64,000 bases of DNA, from the NCBI RefSeq assembly GCF_900096995.1, contig NZ_OANT01000001.1, positions 806,001 to 870,000 of the forward strand, read 5' to 3'. Position 1 is the stretch's first letter; each line of letters starts with the position of its first letter. Shown here piece by piece: positions 28,561-38,052 of the stretch. The notes under the pieces are model-generated. The model had not been told where the DNA came from and made no database searches. It saw nothing but the letters and a program-made list of their open reading frames with translations. Position numbers and translations under genes: made by a program. Source of the DNA: Acinetobacter puyangensis (GTDB lineage Bacteria; Pseudomonadota; Gammaproteobacteria; Pseudomonadales; Moraxellaceae).

Positions 28561-28866
28561 ATGAACACTAAAACGAAAATGTTCAAAAGTGGCAATTCTT
28601 TTGCGATACGGATTCCTAAAGATTTATTACCTCCTGAAATTCCGGAAGAAGTAACAATAGAGTGGCGCAATGGAGAGTGGGTAATTCGCCCGATTCAAAA
28701 GCGATCTTTAGCAGGGTTAATGGCTAGGTTTAAAGCATTTTCACCTGATTTTATGCCAAATGGACGAGAACTTCATGAGCAAAAAGAACGGGATTGGTCG
28801 GGTATATTGGATGAGGATAATGATCCGCAAATAAGAGAAATAACAGCAGATTCCCAGGACAAATAA
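28561..28866 (+). CDS. vapB: VapB-type antitoxin (AbrB/MazE fold)
   Basis: Antitoxin of 101 residues with an N-terminal swapped-hairpin DNA-binding domain (MNTKTKMFKSGNSFAIRIPKD). The C-terminal half is charged and probably wraps the toxin. The ATG at 28561 is chosen over an upstream frame start at 28519 because AGAGG sits just before it. One base separates it from the toxin gene, the usual arrangement for coupled expression. It is expected to repress its own promoter through the palindrome at 28527-28540. Confidence 0.87.
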   Translation: MNTKTKMFKSGNSFAIRIPKDLLPPEIPEEVTIEWRNGEWVIRPIQKRSLAGLMARFKAFSPDFMPNGRELHEQKERDWSGILDEDNDPQIREITADSQDK

Positions 28867-28867
28867 T

Positions 28868-29269
28868 ATGCGTTATATGCTTGATACCAATATTTGTATT
28901 TATTTAATAAAAAATGACCCTGCTCATGTGGCAAAGAAGTTTGCTCATTTGAATTATGGTGATGCGGTGATTTCAGTGATTACTTTGGCAGAGTTGCGTT
29001 TTGGTGCATTCATTTCAAAATATCGAGAACAAGAAGAACAAGCAATTTTAGGGCTTTTAGAGGATATCCCAGTATTATCCTTTGATGAAACGATTACATT
29101 TAGCTATGCAAAATTAAGGGCAGCCATTCCAGACAGGCGTAAGGATGCTTTAGACCGATTAATTGCTGCTCATGCAGTTGCAGCAGATTGTATTCTGGTG
29201 ACCAATAATGAAGCAGATTTTAAAGACTATCCGAATTTAACATGGGAAAACTGGGTGAGTGGTTGTTAA
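28868..29269 (+). CDS. vapC: VapC-type PIN-domain toxin ribonuclease
   Basis: PIN-domain endoribonuclease toxin of 133 residues. The acidic metal-binding residues are visible: Asp in MLDTNICIYL, Glu in TLAELRFGA, Asp in DALDRLIAAHA and Asp in NNEADFKDYP. VapC toxins generally cut tRNA or rRNA; the target here is unknown. The vapBC pair stands alone between roxA and the maf-type gene, with no visible mobile-element ends. Confidence 0.9.
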   Translation: MRYMLDTNICIYLIKNDPAHVAKKFAHLNYGDAVISVITLAELRFGAFISKYREQEEQAILGLLEDIPVLSFDETITFSYAKLRAAIPDRRKDALDRLIAAHAVAADCILVTNNEADFKDYPNLTWENWVSGC

Positions 29270-29272
29270 TAT

Positions 29273-29863
29273 TTAAGGTAAATGAACCTCTAACTCCCGC
29301 AAATACTGACACAGTTGAATCAGTGGTAAACCCATCAATGCCGTATAGTCATCGCCGTGCATTGATTCAAACAAAGTCATGCCCAGACTTTCACATTTAA
29401 AACTGCCTGCACACTGCAGAGGTTGATCGAAGTGAACATAACGCTGGATTTCATCGTTTGATAAGCTACGGAATTTAACCTGAAAAGAAATCACGCTGAT
29501 TTGACGATAATTTTTTGCCAAACATTGTACCGAAACGCCCGTGCTAAAATTAAGCACTTTGCCAGCTTGTCGTTGTAATTGTTGGATTGCCGCCTGTTCG
29601 GTATAGGGTTTGCCAATCAATTCTGTAGGAGATTCGGCCAGCCATGCCACTTGATCGGAACCAATAACAATGGCATCCGGATATTGCGCTGCAATGACAC
29701 TGGCTTTTTCAATACTTAGACGATAGGCAAGTTGTTGAGCGGTTTCACCCGCTTGAGCACGTTCATCAATGTCAGGACTGATGGCAAGATAGTTTAGATT
29801 TAAACGATCAAGCAATGCTTTACGGGTAACAGAGCTGGAAGCGAGAATAATTTGTTGTGCCAT
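29273..29863 (-). CDS. yceF: Maf-family pyrophosphatase, YceF type
   Basis: Nucleotide pyrophosphatase of the Maf/HAM1 fold, 196 residues from ATG 29863. The N-terminus IILASSSVTRKALLDRL is the family signature, and GSDQVA (about residue 72) is the form found in the YceF subgroup, which acts on 7-methyl-GTP; the YhdE subgroup has a DTxV form instead. Its ATG shares one base with the stop of the DUF2237 gene (TAATG). It converges on vapC, leaving only three bases between the genes. Confidence 0.88.
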   Translation of the reverse strand: MAQQIILASSSVTRKALLDRLNLNYLAISPDIDERAQAGETAQQLAYRLSIEKASVIAAQYPDAIVIGSDQVAWLAESPTELIGKPYTEQAAIQQLQRQAGKVLNFSTGVSVQCLAKNYRQISVISFQVKFRSLSNDEIQRYVHFDQPLQCAGSFKCESLGMTLFESMHGDDYTALMGLPLIQLCQYLRELEVHLP

Positions 29864-30246
29864 TACACTGCATATTCCATCAAGGTATTTAAATCGACAA
29901 ATTTTAGTACACTTTGATGACAAGCCTGTATTTTAATGGGCGGCGCAACCTGATGTTGATAGGCCTCAACCCAGCGTTCAACGCAGATACACCAGAAATC
30001 ACCCGGTTTTAATCCAGCAAAGCCGACTTCGGGCAATGGCGTGATCAAGTCATTGCCAAGTCGTTGTGAAAAACTTAAAAATTCTGAAGTCATCTGGGCA
30101 CATACGGTGTGTAAACCGTAATCACTATAGCCGGTATGACAAAAACCATCTCGATAATAGCCTGTGATGGGATCAAAACAGCAACTGGCTAAAGGTTCAC
30201 CCAGTACATTTAAACGATTGATTTCTGGATCGGGATGGTACGACAT
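29863..30246 (-). CDS. DUF2237 family protein
   Basis: A 127-residue conserved protein of the DUF2237 family, with NVLGEPLASCCFDPITGYYRDGFC near the start and GDFWCICVERWVEA near the middle. Several conserved cysteines suggest metal or redox chemistry, but no function is known. ATG 30246 has AGG eight bases upstream and is preferred to GTG 30255. It is translationally coupled to the Maf-type gene downstream. Confidence 0.85.
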   Translation of the reverse strand: MSYHPDPEINRLNVLGEPLASCCFDPITGYYRDGFCHTGYSDYGLHTVCAQMTSEFLSFSQRLGNDLITPLPEVGFAGLKPGDFWCICVERWVEAYQHQVAPPIKIQACHQSVLKFVDLNTLMEYAV

Positions 30247-30389
30247 ACAACACACCTAAAAACGATAAAGCACTATCATGATAAATGATATTTACCATGA
30301 TTTTCATACAATATCGAAATATAACTACCTTTTTATTGAGAATGATTTAAAATTTGCCCAATTTTATTTAGACAAAAAGAGAGAAGTAT

Positions 30390-31583
30390 ATGAATTTTCA
30401 GCGCATGACAGATTTGGATTTGGCTGGTAAGCGGGTTTTAATTCGTGAAGATTTAAATGTTCCCGTGAAAGATGGCAAAATCAGCAGTGATGCCCGTCTG
30501 CGTGCAGCTTTACCTACCATCAAACAAGCGCTTGATCAAGGTGCGGCAGTGATGGTGTTTTCTCATTTAGGTCGCCCAGTAGAAGGCGAGCCAAAACCAG
30601 AACAATCACTTGCGCCTGTTGCTGCTTATTTAACTGAAGCGTTAGGGCAGGAAGTTCAATTGTTTACAGATTATCTCGATGGTGTTGCAGTGCAGCCGGG
30701 TCAGGTGGTGCTACTGGAAAATGTCCGTTTTAATCATGGAGAAAAGAAAAACAATCCAGAACTGGCACAAAAATATGCAGCACTTTGTGATGTCTTTGTG
30801 ATGGATGCTTTTGGTACTGCACATCGCGCTGAAGCGTCAACCGAAGGTGCCGCACGTTATGCCAAACAAGCTGCCGCAGGACCTTTATTGGCAGCCGAGC
30901 TTGATGCATTGGGCCGTGCCATGGAAACTCCGGAAAAACCTATGGTGGCGATTGTGGCAGGTTCCAAAGTTTCTACCAAACTCGATGTGTTAAATTCTCT
31001 GGCCAATATTTGTGATCAACTGATTGTCGGTGGTGGTATCGCCAATACCTTCCTCGCTGCGGCTGGTTTTAACGTTGGTAAATCTCTATATGAAGCAGAT
31101 CTGGTTGATACAGCCAAACAAATTGCTGCAAAAGTAAGTGTACCGTTGCCTACAGATGTTGTCGTCGCAGATGCAACGAGCATTCACTTTGAAGACTTTT
31201 TAGGTTCGTTATCAAATTGTCAGTCGACTGTAAAAAAAGTAGAAGATGTTGCTGATAATGATATGATTTTAGATGTAGGTCCTGAAACTGCCCAGAATTT
31301 TGCCGCGATACTCAAGCAATCGAAAACTATTTTGTGGAATGGTCCAGTTGGTGTATTTGAAGTGGACCAATTCGGTGAAGGTACCAAAACTTTGTCTTTA
31401 GCTGTTGCAGACAGTGCTGCATTTTCGATTGCAGGTGGTGGTGACACTTTGGCTGCGATTGATAAATATCAGGTTGCAGATCAAATCGGTTATATCTCAA
31501 CAGGTGGCGGCGCATTTCTGGAATTTGTTGAAGGGAAAACTTTACCAGCGGTTGCAGCGTTATTGCAACGTGCCAAGAATTAA
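30390..31583 (+). CDS. pgk: Phosphoglycerate kinase
   Basis: Glycolytic and gluconeogenic enzyme that interconverts 1,3-bisphosphoglycerate with ADP and 3-phosphoglycerate with ATP. The 397-residue length is typical. Conserved motifs are [13 protein letters not shown] at the N-terminus, [16 protein letters not shown], and the nucleotide-binding [10 protein letters not shown] and [11 protein letters not shown]. It precedes a small lipoprotein by 20 bases and then fba, so two consecutive central-carbon enzymes are grouped. Confidence 0.97.
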   Translation: MNFQRMTDLDLAGKRVLIREDLNVPVKDGKISSDARLRAALPTIKQALDQGAAVMVFSHLGRPVEGEPKPEQSLAPVAAYLTEALGQEVQLFTDYLDGVAVQPGQVVLLENVRFNHGEKKNNPELAQKYAALCDVFVMDAFGTAHRAEASTEGAARYAKQAAAGPLLAAELDALGRAMETPEKPMVAIVAGSKVSTKLDVLNSLANICDQLIVGGGIANTFLAAAGFNVGKSLYEADLVDTAKQIAAKVSVPLPTDVVVADATSIHFEDFLGSLSNCQSTVKKVEDVADNDMILDVGPETAQNFAAILKQSKTILWNGPVGVFEVDQFGEGTKTLSLAVADSAAFSIAGGGDTLAAIDKYQVADQIGYISTGGGAFLEFVEGKTLPAVAALLQRAKN

Positions 31584-31603
31584 TTTTGAATTAGGATTTT
31601 TCT

Positions 31604-31879
31604 ATGAACATTAAATTATTAGCGGGTTTATTGATTACACTTCCATTAGTTGCTGTGGCCTGTAGCAAAAAAGAAGCACCTGCTACAGATACTGCTGAAC
31701 AGACTGCGCCAGCCGCCGCAACATCAGCAGAACAACAAGCAGCGATTGATTCTGTCGATCAGCCAAATCCGGAAGCAATTGCCACTGATGAGGCTGCTAC
31801 AACTGATGCAACAGAAGCGACCTCTGAAGATGCAGCAGCTGCACCAACTGAATCCGCAACAGAACAACCTGCACAGTAA
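31604..31879 (+). CDS. Small Ala/Thr/Glu-rich lipoprotein
   Basis: A 91-residue predicted lipoprotein with a signal peptide of about 19 residues ending in VAVAC, followed by KKEAP and a low-complexity tail rich in Ala, Thr, Glu and Asp. The mature part is probably disordered and acidic. AGGA precedes the start. It lies between pgk and fba and has its own terminator, so it may be read through from pgk. Function unknown. Confidence 0.75.
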   Translation: MNIKLLAGLLITLPLVAVACSKKEAPATDTAEQTAPAAATSAEQQAAIDSVDQPNPEAIATDEAATTDATEATSEDAAAAPTESATEQPAQ

Positions 31880-31899
31880 TAGGCCGTTTTGTTGACAAG

Positions 31900-31923
31900 T
31901 CCTCGCTTATGCGAGGATTTTTA
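31900..31923 (+). terminator. Terminator after the small lipoprotein gene
   Basis: TCCTCGC and GCGAGGA flank a TTAT loop and are followed by TTTTT. It separates the pgk transcript from fba. Confidence 0.88.
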
Positions 31924-31995
31924 TATAAAAAACGTATTTTTAGCTGAATTAAAATCATTCTCAAGGTAAAATACGGCAAGTTTTTGGAGGATATT

Positions 31996-33030
31996 ATGGC
32001 ACTCATTTCATTACGCCAATTGTTGGATCATGCAGCCGAACATACTTACGGTGTTCCTGCATTCAACGTGAATAACTTAGAACAAATGCGTGCCATTATG
32101 ATGGCAGCAGATGAAACTAATTCTCCTGTCATCGTTCAGGCATCTGCCGGTGCACGTAAATATGCTGGCGCACCGTTTTTGCGTCATCTTATTCTGGCGG
32201 CAGTAGAAGAATGGCCGCATATTCCTGTGGTGATGCATCAGGATCATGGCACCAGCCCAGCCATTTGCCAACGCTCAATTCAATTGGGCTTTAGCTCAGT
32301 CATGATGGATGGTTCACTCGGTACAGATGGTAAAACACCAACCACCTATGAATATAATGTTGACGTTACCCGTCAGGTTGTTGCCATGGCACATGCCTGT
32401 GGTGTTTCCGTAGAAGGCGAAATCGGTTGTTTGGGTAGCCTTGAAACCGGTATGGCTGGGGAAGAAGACGGTGTTGGGGCAGAAGGCGTGCTGGATCACT
32501 CTCAACTGCTGACCTCTGTAGAAGAAGCACAGCAATTTGTTGCAGACACCAATGTTGATGCACTTGCAATTGCAGTGGGAACATCGCATGGCGCCTATAA
32601 ATTTACCCGTCCACCGACAGGGGACATTCTGGCGATTGATCGTATTAAAGAAATTCATGCAGCATTGCCAAATACGCATTTGGTTATGCATGGTTCAAGT
32701 TCGGTACCACAGGAATGGTTAAAAGTCATTAACGAGTTTGGTGGCGATATTGGCGAAACCTATGGTGTTCCGGTTGAACAACTGGTTGAAGCAATTAAAC
32801 ACGGTGTGCGTAAGATCAATATTGATACCGACTTGCGCTTGGCATCTACCGGTGCCATCCGTCGTTTTATGGCAGAACATCCGGCCGAGTTTGATCCACG
32901 TAAATACCTCGCAAAAACTGTTGATGCCATGAAACAGGTGTGTGTTGACCGTTATGTTGCTTTTGGTACAGCAGGTCATGCAGATCAAATTCGTGCAATT
33001 TCGTTAGAGAAAATGGTCGAGCGTTATTAA
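31996..33030 (+). CDS. fba: Fructose-bisphosphate aldolase, class II
   Basis: Zinc-dependent aldolase that splits or forms fructose 1,6-bisphosphate, 344 residues. Zinc and substrate motifs are [10 protein letters not shown] (about residues 79-88), [16 protein letters not shown] and [15 protein letters not shown] at 31986-31990 chooses ATG 31996 over an ATG four codons upstream. Length and motifs fit the CbbA-like class II group rather than the short E. coli GatY type. Confidence 0.96.
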   Translation: MALISLRQLLDHAAEHTYGVPAFNVNNLEQMRAIMMAADETNSPVIVQASAGARKYAGAPFLRHLILAAVEEWPHIPVVMHQDHGTSPAICQRSIQLGFSSVMMDGSLGTDGKTPTTYEYNVDVTRQVVAMAHACGVSVEGEIGCLGSLETGMAGEEDGVGAEGVLDHSQLLTSVEEAQQFVADTNVDALAIAVGTSHGAYKFTRPPTGDILAIDRIKEIHAALPNTHLVMHGSSSVPQEWLKVINEFGGDIGETYGVPVEQLVEAIKHGVRKINIDTDLRLASTGAIRRFMAEHPAEFDPRKYLAKTVDAMKQVCVDRYVAFGTAGHADQIRAISLEKMVERY

Positions 33031-33047
33031 TTTAATTTTATTGTAAC

Positions 33048-33085
33048 AAAAACCGCTTTAATCTTCAGATTAAGGCGGTTTTTTA
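33048..33085 (+). terminator. Terminator of fba
   Basis: AAAACCGC, TTAATCT, a TC loop, AGATTAA and GCGGTTTT form a long stem with one bulge, followed by Ts. Confidence 0.88.
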
Positions 33086-33391
33086 TTGCAGCTTAAAAAT
33101 AGCAATATTGATTTAGATTTTTCTGAAAATCATAATAGCGTGATAACATGATGATTTTATATATAATATAAAATAAATTCGCAATATATTAATTCTTTAG
33201 AACTTAACTAAAGCTTACAAGACCAATCTATTTAATATCGTTTATGTCATAAAATGAAACATGATAAATTTATTTCAAATTGTGAAGATGTAAGTTTACT
33301 TATGCTTATGGTGACTTAATCATAAATCTGATTGAAATCATCATCTGCTTAATATAATGATAATAAATAAAGTTGAAATAGGATTCTAATA
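33086..33391 (+). other. Upstream region of otsBA
   Basis: About 300 very AT-rich bases with no open frame of note. It should contain the otsB promoter; AGGA at 33379-33382 is the ribosome site. No clear operator was seen. Confidence 0.5.
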
Positions 33392-34243
33392 ATGGGTAAC
33401 CAGTACGTTAAAAATCTTCAATCTTATGATTCATATTATTGTTCACCGAATGATTTGGTTGATTTTATTTCTAGCCAGCAAAATAAATATTGTCTATTCC
33501 TTGATATCGATGGCACTTTAGCAGATTTTCAGCTTGATCCTGAAGATACCTTTATTCCACAAAATACGCTTGAGGTGATTCAGCGGATTCTACAGCATAA
33601 AGTGCCTGTTATTGCTGTGACAGGTCGTTCAGTTCAGGTTGCTCAACAGCTGTTTAGTCCGATGCTAGTGCCCATTGCAGGGACGCATGGATTAGAAATT
33701 CAGATGGATCAAACCACGACGTTGCAAACCGATGTACAGGCTGATGATTTTGTACAAATACAGCAAGAATTAAAAGTATTGTGTCAATCTTCTCCTGAGC
33801 TGTTGATTGAAAATAAAAAATATGCTGTAGCTTTGCATTATCGGCAATATCCTGAATTTGCAGAAATCGCACAGCAGATTATGCAAACGCTTCTGCAACG
33901 TTATTCTGCCTTGAAATTAAATCAAGGGAAATATGTGTTTGAGCTATTACCAAAACAGGCTGATAAAGGAGAAGCCATTCAAACCATTTTAAATTATTTA
34001 AATATACCGAAGGTTTTACCTATATTTATCGGTGATGATCGTACCGATGAAACAGGTTTTATAAAAATAAATAGGCTGGACGGCATCAGTATAAAAGTCG
34101 GACAGGGAGAAACTCAAGCTAGATTTAGGCTTGAGAATATTGAAAAAGTCGCAGATTTTCTGGCGTCATTTTCAGAAGTTTTAGCTACACGCCTTATAAC
34201 AAAGTCTCAACTGGTAAATGGAGAATCAATATGTCTAAATTAA
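33392..34243 (+). CDS. otsB: OtsB, trehalose-6-phosphate phosphatase
   Basis: HAD-superfamily phosphatase that releases trehalose, an osmoprotectant, from trehalose 6-phosphate. The 283-residue product has the nucleophile motif LDIDGTLADF (about residue 36), a later TGRS and the final motif GDDRTDETGF. It precedes and overlaps otsA by 13 bases, so the two are translationally coupled. Expression in related bacteria is salt-induced; no operator is evident here. Confidence 0.94.
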   Translation: MGNQYVKNLQSYDSYYCSPNDLVDFISSQQNKYCLFLDIDGTLADFQLDPEDTFIPQNTLEVIQRILQHKVPVIAVTGRSVQVAQQLFSPMLVPIAGTHGLEIQMDQTTTLQTDVQADDFVQIQQELKVLCQSSPELLIENKKYAVALHYRQYPEFAEIAQQIMQTLLQRYSALKLNQGKYVFELLPKQADKGEAIQTILNYLNIPKVLPIFIGDDRTDETGFIKINRLDGISIKVGQGETQARFRLENIEKVADFLASFSEVLATRLITKSQLVNGESICLN

Positions 34244-35658
34244 TTGTGGTGTCAAACCGAGTCAGTTTACCGCATTCGGATCAACCTTCTGCTGGTGGTT
34301 TGGCTGTGGCACTTCATGATGCTTTAAATGAAATTGGCGGCGTATGGCTAGGCTGGAATGGTACGCAAGTTGAAGATGGTCAGGCTTCGGTTTTTGAGCA
34401 TGTCGAGTGTGGGCAAGTAGAATATATTACCTGTCCTTTACAACACGTGCATTATCGTAAGTATTATTGTGGCTTTGCCAATAATACACTTTGGCCTGCA
34501 ATGCATGATCGAGCTGATTTGATTGTATTTAAAAATGATGAATACGAAGCTTATCAACAGGTCAATTATTTGTTTGCACAAAAACTTGCGCAAATTGCTG
34601 AACCTGATGATGTGATCTGGATTCATGATTATCATTTTTTCAGTATGGCCCGTTATTGCCGCGAATTAGGCATGCATAACAAGATTGGTTTCTTTTTGCA
34701 TATTCCATTTGCGCCAATTGACATGTGGCAAATGTTGCCACGTGCTTCTGCATTGATTGAAGATTTACACGATTATGATGTGATTGGTTTACAAACCGAA
34801 AATGATCAGAAAAACTGTATGCAGGTATGCACCTCTTTGTTAAAGGCCATGCAGATTAATGCACATTTAATCAGTTATAAAAGCCATTTAACCACGATAA
34901 AATGTTATCCGATCGGTATCCATCCAGATTCCATTCAGGAGCTGAGCATAAAAACAGATCAGTCGGTGCAGGCTATGCTGAATAAACCTTTGGCACAAAA
35001 AACCATAATCGGGGTTGAGCGAATTGATTACTCAAAAGGTTTATTGCAACGCTTTGATGCGCTAGCTGATTTTCTTACTCATTATCCACACTATCAGACC
35101 CAACTGACGGCTCTACAGATTGCTTGTCCATGTCGTCTGGATATTCAGGCGTATCAGGATTTGAATCGTTCTTTAAATCAGCAGGTAGAACGAATCAATC
35201 GACAATTTTCTCGTGATGATTGGCAACCCATTGATTATCATCAAGAGGTGATCGAACATGATGTATTGATGCAAGTGTATCGTGCTGCCGATATGTGTTG
35301 GGTGACCTCATTACGTGATGGCATGAATTTGGTGGCTAAAGAATACATTGCTGCCCAGAATCCCTTGGATCCAGGCGTATTGATTCTGTCAAAATATGCA
35401 GGCGCTGCCGAACAGATGTCCGCTGCACTGATTGTCGATCCTCTTGATCCTGTTGATATGCGTGAAGCATTAAAGACAGCGATGGAAATGTCAAAAGCAG
35501 AACGTATACAGCGTTATCAACAATTGATTAAGGGGTTGTATCAGTTTGATATTAATGACTGGCGAAATCAGTTTCTATGGGATCTGATGCATAATCATCA
35601 ATTATTTGAGCATTGCATTAAACAGCCGATACATCGTACAGCGCATATAGTGTTCTAA
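34231..35658 (+). CDS. otsA: OtsA, trehalose-6-phosphate synthase
   Basis: Family 20 glycosyltransferase joining glucose from UDP-glucose to glucose 6-phosphate. The 475-residue length is standard. Motifs: VVSNRVSLP with the GGLAVAL loop at the N-terminus, IWIHDYHFF, IGFFLHIPF, GVERIDYSKGL and LRDGMNLVAKEY. It is the second gene of the otsBA operon, and a terminator follows. Confidence 0.95.
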   Translation: MSKLIVVSNRVSLPHSDQPSAGGLAVALHDALNEIGGVWLGWNGTQVEDGQASVFEHVECGQVEYITCPLQHVHYRKYYCGFANNTLWPAMHDRADLIVFKNDEYEAYQQVNYLFAQKLAQIAEPDDVIWIHDYHFFSMARYCRELGMHNKIGFFLHIPFAPIDMWQMLPRASALIEDLHDYDVIGLQTENDQKNCMQVCTSLLKAMQINAHLISYKSHLTTIKCYPIGIHPDSIQELSIKTDQSVQAMLNKPLAQKTIIGVERIDYSKGLLQRFDALADFLTHYPHYQTQLTALQIACPCRLDIQAYQDLNRSLNQQVERINRQFSRDDWQPIDYHQEVIEHDVLMQVYRAADMCWVTSLRDGMNLVAKEYIAAQNPLDPGVLILSKYAGAAEQMSAALIVDPLDPVDMREALKTAMEMSKAERIQRYQQLIKGLYQFDINDWRNQFLWDLMHNHQLFEHCIKQPIHRTAHIVF

Positions 35659-35739
35659 GTATGTGGTGGTATTTGAAATTTGTCCGTTATCTGAAAGGAC
35701 ATGATCGGTATCATTCAGATCGTTATTATATTTATAATT

Positions 35740-35774
35740 AAACCAGTAACTGTCATCGGTTACTGGTTTTTTAA
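35740..35774 (+). terminator. Terminator of otsBA
   Basis: AAACCAGTAAC and GTTACTGGTTT form an 11-base perfect stem followed by TTTT. It lies between convergent genes. Confidence 0.9.
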
Positions 35775-35799
35775 TTTAAGGCATAATTAGATATAATTT

Positions 35800-36987
35800 T
35801 CAGGCTTTTACCTGAGTAAAACGATTTAGGACGGTAATACTGACCAGTAAAACTGCCATCAACATAAACACGGTAGTTAAGCCAATCATTTCGCTTAAAA
35901 AGCCAACCAGCGCAGGGCCACTCAGTGAACCACTATAGGCGATGGTAGACACTACAGATAAGGCCACAGCTTTTGGCATGATGTTCTGCCGACCTACACG
36001 GGAAAACATCACTGGCACAATATTGGAACAACCAAAACCCAGTACGGCATAGCCTAGAAGTGCCACACTCCAATGTGGTGCAGCAATGATGATTCCCAGA
36101 CCCAATGCTGCGCCTGCTGCACTATAGCTAATAATATTTTTTTCACCCCATAGTCTTAGCCAGTATTGCGCAGTAAAACGTCCCAGAGTCATGGTGATGG
36201 CAAAAAAAGTATAGGCTAGACCTGCAAAAGAGGCATTGATGCCAAATTCACTAATCAGATAAATTCCACTCCAGTCCATTGCTGCACCTTCGGACAGAAA
36301 AGCAATAAAACACACGATACCCATTAAAATAATATACGGACTAGGCAGGCGCTGAGCAGGTTTTGTTTCAGCCACTGGATCTACAGGAGGTTCATCCATA
36401 AGTTCTGTCAGGCAATGCGGTACTGCCAGCATACCAATACCCAATAATATTGCACTGATGGCAAAGGCACTAATCAACGGTGAGATGCCGATGGACAATA
36501 AAGCAGTGACCAGCATTACACCTGCTAAACCGCCCAGACTGCACATACCATGAAAACCAGACATCAGGCTAGTGGGACTATTTTTTTCTACCATGACCGC
36601 CTGTAAATTAATGGCAACGCCCAGACTACCAACCACAACACCAAAAACAAACAACAGGGCAGCCATCAGTAAGGCCGTATTAAAAATCGTCAATAAAGGT
36701 ACAATAAGCGCAATGGCGAGGATTGCCAGACCGATAATCGCTTTACAACCAACATATTTGATCAATTTTCCAGTCACCGGCATGGCCAGCATGGAACCGA
36801 TGCCCATACACAGCAGCAATAGACCAAAGTCGGCATGGCTAAGATGTAATCTTTGCTGTGCAAACGGAATGAGTGGCGCCCAGGCAGCAGTACCGAGCCC
36901 TAGACTGAAAAAACTCAGTCGGGTTGATAAACATTGTGCATTGAGATCGGTCGAGGTATCGAAAAATGCTGTTTTGGAAAAAATCAT
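35800..36987 (-). CDS. MFS transporter, YbjJ-like
   Basis: Major facilitator of 395 residues with twelve predicted membrane helices. The N-terminal helices contain FFSLGLGTAAWAPLIPFAQQRL and GSMLAMPVTGKLIKYVGCK, and the second half has FLSEGAAMDWSGIYL, as in E. coli YbjJ-type carriers (related to FucP). Substrate unknown. It stands alone, convergent with otsBA and downstream of a long intergenic region with a hairpin. Confidence 0.82.
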   Translation of the reverse strand: MIFSKTAFFDTSTDLNAQCLSTRLSFFSLGLGTAAWAPLIPFAQQRLHLSHADFGLLLLCMGIGSMLAMPVTGKLIKYVGCKAIIGLAILAIALIVPLLTIFNTALLMAALLFVFGVVVGSLGVAINLQAVMVEKNSPTSLMSGFHGMCSLGGLAGVMLVTALLSIGISPLISAFAISAILLGIGMLAVPHCLTELMDEPPVDPVAETKPAQRLPSPYIILMGIVCFIAFLSEGAAMDWSGIYLISEFGINASFAGLAYTFFAITMTLGRFTAQYWLRLWGEKNIISYSAAGAALGLGIIIAAPHWSVALLGYAVLGFGCSNIVPVMFSRVGRQNIMPKAVALSVVSTIAYSGSLSGPALVGFLSEMIGLTTVFMLMAVLLVSITVLNRFTQVKA

Positions 36988-37398
36988 CTGTGTCCCACCA
37001 CATTAAATGTACAGGGCATTCCATTCCAAAGCTCTATCCATAGAAAAAACCTCTGTATGTTTATAGAACTAGCTACAAATCTACAGAGGCTTTATTTGGC
37101 GGAATTATACACAATTTGCAAGGTTGTACATCACTTTTTTGGCAAGTAGAAAAATAATTTTGTAACTGAGAAAATGCTCATTGAATCCGCAGTAATGAAT
37201 AGAAAAAAATCCGTTTTCTTAATAGATTTTTTCCCTGTGAATAAATAAATTTTTAATTTAAAAACAATGGATTGTAATTTATTTAAAAACTGAAAATTTA
37301 AGAACAGTATAATATTTTTTGTATTGATGGCAGTATTTATTCAAGAAATAAAAAATCTAATTTTAACTTGTATAGAGAGTGAAAGAATAGGGATTATA
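36988..37398. other. Intergenic region with an imperfect hairpin
   Basis: About 400 AT-rich bases between the MFS gene and the glycosyltransferase gene. Apart from the inverted repeat at 37050-37089 nothing recognisable is present. It should contain the MFS promoter. Confidence 0.5.
37050..37089. repeat. Long imperfect inverted repeat
   Basis: CCTCTGTA and TACAGAGG enclose TTTATAG and CTACAAA, giving a stem of about 17 pairs with two small mismatched positions and a six-base loop. A-rich sequence on the left and TTTATTT on the right give it a terminator-like look, but no rightward gene ends here. Confidence 0.5.
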
Positions 37399-38052
37399 CT
37401 ATGCTTCCAGTTGCTTTAAAAATGCAGATAACCCATTCGGTGCACGTGCATTTAAACGGCTGCTTGTGGTGACCCGAACTAGATTGCTCCAGATGATTTG
37501 ATATTCCTCATCTAAAAAGCGTTGAATCAACCCTACATCTTCATGACAGGTGAGTGCTTCAAAACCACCGACCTGTAAATAGGCTGTCGCACTAAAACTT
37601 AAATTTGCACCATGAATATGGCGATGATCCATACGGTCCTGATAATGGGATAAATATTTTTTTCTGGCTGTTTGACTCAAGTGTTGCCAGCAATCCAGTT
37701 CTATCACGCCACAGATGACATCGGTAGGTTGATGCTGTAATTGCTGTTGCAGCCAGTATCGATCAACACGACTATCGGCATCGGTACAGGCAATCCATTG
37801 TGCGCCTGTTGCAATCATTTGACGTATACCAAGATCACGGGCGATACCGACACATTGCGCATCACATTGCAGATAATCGATACCAGCCTGTTGAATAATA
37901 TTTAAGGATTGATCGGTACAATTATCTAATACCACCAGAATACGGACGTCTATGGCGAGTGAGCCAATTTCATCAATGGCGATTTGCATGGCGTGTATAC
38001 AGGCGGGTAAATCTGTTTCTTCATTATGCGCAGGAATCACGATACCAATCAT
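37399..38052 (-). CDS. Family 2 glycosyltransferase
   Basis: GT-A fold glycosyltransferase of 217 residues. It opens with IGIVIPAHNEETDLPACI, has the metal-binding acidic motif CTDADSRVD (about residue 97) and a later ANLSFSATAYLQVGGFEALTCHEDVGL acceptor region. There are no membrane helices. It is the last gene of a four-gene cluster and overlaps the methyltransferase gene by four bases. Donor and acceptor sugars are unknown. Confidence 0.85.
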   Translation of the reverse strand: MIGIVIPAHNEETDLPACIHAMQIAIDEIGSLAIDVRILVVLDNCTDQSLNIIQQAGIDYLQCDAQCVGIARDLGIRQMIATGAQWIACTDADSRVDRYWLQQQLQHQPTDVICGVIELDCWQHLSQTARKKYLSHYQDRMDHRHIHGANLSFSATAYLQVGGFEALTCHEDVGLIQRFLDEEYQIIWSNLVRVTTSSRLNARAPNGLSAFLKQLEA

